A DNA stretch of 15,422 nucleotides from Oscillospiraceae bacterium. Lineage in GTDB: Bacteria > Bacillota_A > Clostridia > Oscillospirales > Oscillospiraceae. The stretch is from NCBI GenBank assembly GCA_015068175.1, contig SVLA01000037.1:1-15422 (forward strand), given 5' to 3'. Positions within the stretch are counted from its first letter, which is position 1. The number at the start of each line of letters is the position of its first letter. The notes under the pieces are model-generated. The model made no database searches. It was not told the DNA's origin and saw only the letters and a list, made by a program, of their open reading frames with translations. Both the position numbers and the translations under genes were made by a program. Shown one piece after another: positions 13,162 through 15,422 of the stretch.

Positions 13162-15422
13162 TTAGTCCTTGTACATCTCGACCAGCTTCTTCAGATGCTC
13201 CCAACGCTCCTTGGCAGCAGCCTCGTTCTGGGCGAACAGAACTTCTGCGCGCTCGGGGAACTCGCGGGTCAGGCGGGAGTAACGGGCCTCGTTCATCAGG
13301 AAGTCCTGATAGCCGTCCTTGGGATCCTTGCTGTCCAGCTGGAACTTGCCGGTCTCCTTGGAAGGATCGAAGCGGAACAGATTCCAGTAGCCGCAATCCA
13401 CAGCCTTCTTCATCTCAGCCTGGCAGTTCATCATGCCGCCCTTGATGGAGTGCATCTCGCAGGGAGCGTAGCCGATGATCAGGGAAGGACCGTTGTAGGC
13501 CTCAGCCTCGCAGATGGCCTTGATGGTCTGAGCCTGGTTGGCGCCCATGGCGATCTGAGCAACGTAAACGTAGCCGTAGCTCATGGCGATCTCAGCCAGA
13601 GACTTCTTCTTGGTCTCCTTACCGGAGGCAGCGAACTGTGCAACCTGACCGATGTTGGAAGCCTTGGAAGCCTGGCCGCCGGTGTTGGAGTAAACTTCGG
13701 TGTCAAACACGAAGATGTTGACATCCTTGTTGGAAGCCAGCACATGGTCCACGCCACCGAAGCCGATGTCGTATGCCCAGCCGTCGCCGCCGAAGATCCA
13801 GATGGACTTCTTGGACAGATATTCCTTCTTGGACAGAATGTCAGCAACGGTGTCGCAGCAGACCTTGGCTTCCAGGTTGGCGATCAGAGCCTTGGTGGCA
13901 GCCTTGTTGGCCTCGCCGTCATTGAAGGTATCCAGCCAAGCCTGGCAAGCGGCCTTGCGCTCGTCGCAAACGGTGGTCTCCATGACCTTGCGGACCTTGC
14001 CGGCCAGGGACTCACGGATCACAGCCTGCGCGGTGTACATACCCAGACCGTGCTCAGCATTGTCCTCGAACAGGGAGTTGGCCCAAGCGGGGCCGTGGCC
14101 CTCTTCGTTGACGCAGTAGGGAGAGGTAGCAGCGGGGCCGCCCCAGATGGAGCTGCAGCCGGTGGCGTTGGAGATGTACATCCGGTCGCCGAACAGCTGG
14201 GTCACCAGACGGGCGTAGCTGGTCTCAGCACAGCCGGCGCAGGAGCCGGAGAACTCCAGCAGAGGCTTGCGGAACTGGCTGCCCTTGACAGTGTTGTCCT
14301 GCATATCCTTCTTCTCGGAGACCTTGGAGACCAGGTGATTCCAGATGACCTGCTCGCCCAGTTCCTGCTCCTGGGGAGCCATGGCAATAGCCTTGGTGGG
14401 GCAGACGCCGACACAGACGCCGCAGCCCATGCAGTCCAGGGGAGAAACGCCCATGGTGTAGGAGTAGACACCCTTGCCCTTGCCGGCCTTCACGGGAACC
14501 ACGCGGGCACCCTCGGGCAGAGCGGCCACTTCTTCAGCGGTCAGAGCGTAGGGACGGATGGTAGCGTGGGGGCAGACATAAGCGCAGTTGTTGCACTGGA
14601 TGCACTTGGTCTCGTCCCAGTGGGGAACGGTGACGGCAACGCCGCGCTTCTCGTAAGCGGAAGCGCCCAGGGGGAACTGACCGTCGGCCAGGCCGTCGAA
14701 AGCGGAGACGGGCAGGGAGTAGCCGTCCATCTTGCCCACGGGGTTGAGGATGGTCTCCACAACCTTAACGGTGTCGGCGGGGCCTTCCAGGGTGGTGGCG
14801 GCCTTGTGATCCTCAGCGGCAGCCCAGGCGGCGGGTACGTCCACCTTCACATAGGCGGTAGCGCCGGCGTCGATCGCCTTCCAGTTGCACTCGACGACGT
14901 CCATACCCTTCTTGGCGTAGGAACGCTCAGCGGCATCCTTCATGTACTGGATAGCCTGCTCGGCCGGCATGACCTTGGCCAGGGAGAAGAAAGCGGACTG
15001 CAGAATGGTGTTGGTGCGCTTGCCCATGCCGACCTGGATGGCCAGGTCAATGGCGTTGATGGTGTAAAGCTGAATGCTGTTCTCAGCAATGTAGCGCTTG
15101 GAAGCGGCATCCAGGTGATGCTCCAGCTCCTCCAGAGTCCACTGGCAGTTGATCAGGAACACGCCGCCGGGCTTGACGTCCTGAACGATCTTGAAGCCCT
15201 TGGTGATGTAGGAAGGATTGTGGCAAGCCACGAAGTCCGCCTTGTTGATGTAGTAGGGGGACTTGATGGGCTTGTCGCCGAAGCGCAGGTGGGAAACGGT
15301 AACGCCGCCGGTCTTCTTGGAGTCGTACTGGAAGTAAGCCTGTACGTACTTGTCGGTGTGGTCGCCGATGATCTTGACGGAGTTCTTGTTTGCGCCAACG
15401 GTGCCGTCGCCGCCCAGACCCC
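13162..15422 (-). CDS. nifJ: Pyruvate:ferredoxin (flavodoxin) oxidoreductase, 5' end outside window
   Basis: Oxidatively decarboxylates pyruvate to acetyl-CoA and CO2, reducing ferredoxin; the key entry from glycolysis to fermentation in anaerobes. The visible 752 residues are the C-terminal part of a single-chain enzyme of about 1170-1180 residues; the frame is open through the right edge, where it reads GLGGDGTVGANKNS, a conserved PFOR segment. Two ferredoxin-type cluster motifs lie at visible residues about 273-284 (CIQCNNCAYVCP) and 330-341 (CMGCGVCVGVCP). The TPP domain follows, with the proximal cluster cysteines in SCAGC (394, 397), ATGC (422) and YAPC (654), plus GDGWAYDIG at 545-553 and TEVYSNTGGQ at 574-583. 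Codons are strongly biased to C/G endings, as expected for an abundant protein. A GTG near 15231 is internal, not the start. Confidence 0.97.
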   Translation of the reverse strand, partial: GLGGDGTVGANKNSVKIIGDHTDKYVQAYFQYDSKKTGGVTVSHLRFGDKPIKSPYYINKADFVACHNPSYITKGFKIVQDVKPGGVFLINCQWTLEELEHHLDAASKRYIAENSIQLYTINAIDLAIQVGMGKRTNTILQSAFFSLAKVMPAEQAIQYMKDAAERSYAKKGMDVVECNWKAIDAGATAYVKVDVPAAWAAAEDHKAATTLEGPADTVKVVETILNPVGKMDGYSLPVSAFDGLADGQFPLGASAYEKRGVAVTVPHWDETKCIQCNNCAYVCPHATIRPYALTAEEVAALPEGARVVPVKAGKGKGVYSYTMGVSPLDCMGCGVCVGVCPTKAIAMAPQEQELGEQVIWNHLVSKVSEKKDMQDNTVKGSQFRKPLLEFSGSCAGCAETSYARLVTQLFGDRMYISNATGCSSIWGGPAATSPYCVNEEGHGPAWANSLFEDNAEHGLGMYTAQAVIRESLAGKVRKVMETTVCDERKAACQAWLDTFNDGEANKAATKALIANLEAKVCCDTVADILSKKEYLSKKSIWIFGGDGWAYDIGFGGVDHVLASNKDVNIFVFDTEVYSNTGGQASKASNIGQVAQFAASGKETKKKSLAEIAMSYGYVYVAQIAMGANQAQTIKAICEAEAYNGPSLIIGYAPCEMHSIKGGMMNCQAEMKKAVDCGYWNLFRFDPSKETGKFQLDSKDPKDGYQDFLMNEARYSRLTREFPERAEVLFAQNEAAAKERWEHLKKLVEMYKD

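Noticed and set aside
15229..15231. GTG at 15231 as the start of nifJ
   Set aside because: The same frame is open to the window edge and encodes conserved PFOR residues upstream, so the GTG is an internal valine.

Overview
The window looks like chromosomal DNA of an anaerobic, spore-forming, fairly GC-rich member of the Clostridia, most likely Oscillospiraceae (Flavonifractor/Oscillibacter-like). The evidence is the sporulation set spoIIGA-sigE and spoIIID plus a SpoVB-like flippase, the redox repressor rex, a single-chain pyruvate:ferredoxin oxidoreductase, DUF951, strong AGGAGG-type ribosome binding sites, and short palindromic intergenic repeats of a kind I associate with this family. The taxonomic call is inference from gene content.

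Layout. 1-136: intergenic leader with repeat remnants. 137-1591 (+): rarA and a DUF951 gene, closed by a strong terminator. 1706-3180 (+): spoIIGA and sigE overlapping by ATGA, so the protease is translationally coupled to its pro-sigma substrate. 3246-3887 (+): rex behind its own sigma-A promoter, ending in a bidirectional terminator. 3909-6080 (-): nth then a SpoVB-like flippase. 6081-6398: a 318-bp gap with the nth promoter, a terminator and a palindromic element bounded by inverted repeats. 6399-7010 (-): a protein with two predicted OB folds. 7107-9484 (-): rlmH then a YgiQ-type radical SAM gene, an operon with a clear promoter. 9567-9818 (-): spoIIID behind a candidate sigma-E promoter. 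9979-11414 (+): an AI-2E-family membrane protein and an overlapping 53-residue ORF. 11477-13086 (-): three tightly packed genes (DUF4375, a two-helix membrane protein, a zinc-ribbon Nudix hydrolase). 13162-15422 (-): the 3' two thirds of nifJ/por, running off the right edge.

How the parts fit. SpoIIGA activates pro-sigma-E in the mother cell; sigma-E would be expected to transcribe spoIIID, whose upstream DNA carries a sigma-E-like promoter. Rex senses NADH/NAD+ and in other Firmicutes controls fermentative metabolism, of which PFOR is a central enzyme. The remaining genes are housekeeping (DNA repair, rRNA methylation, fork maintenance).

I found no CRISPR array, phage, insertion sequence, rRNA or tRNA, and no clear case for a wholly new system. 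The less ordinary items are the palindromic element, three ATCGAT sites spaced 16 bp apart in the rex leader, two hairpins over translation starts, sigE followed by rex instead of sigG, the tandem OB-fold protein, and the DUF4375-membrane-Nudix cluster.
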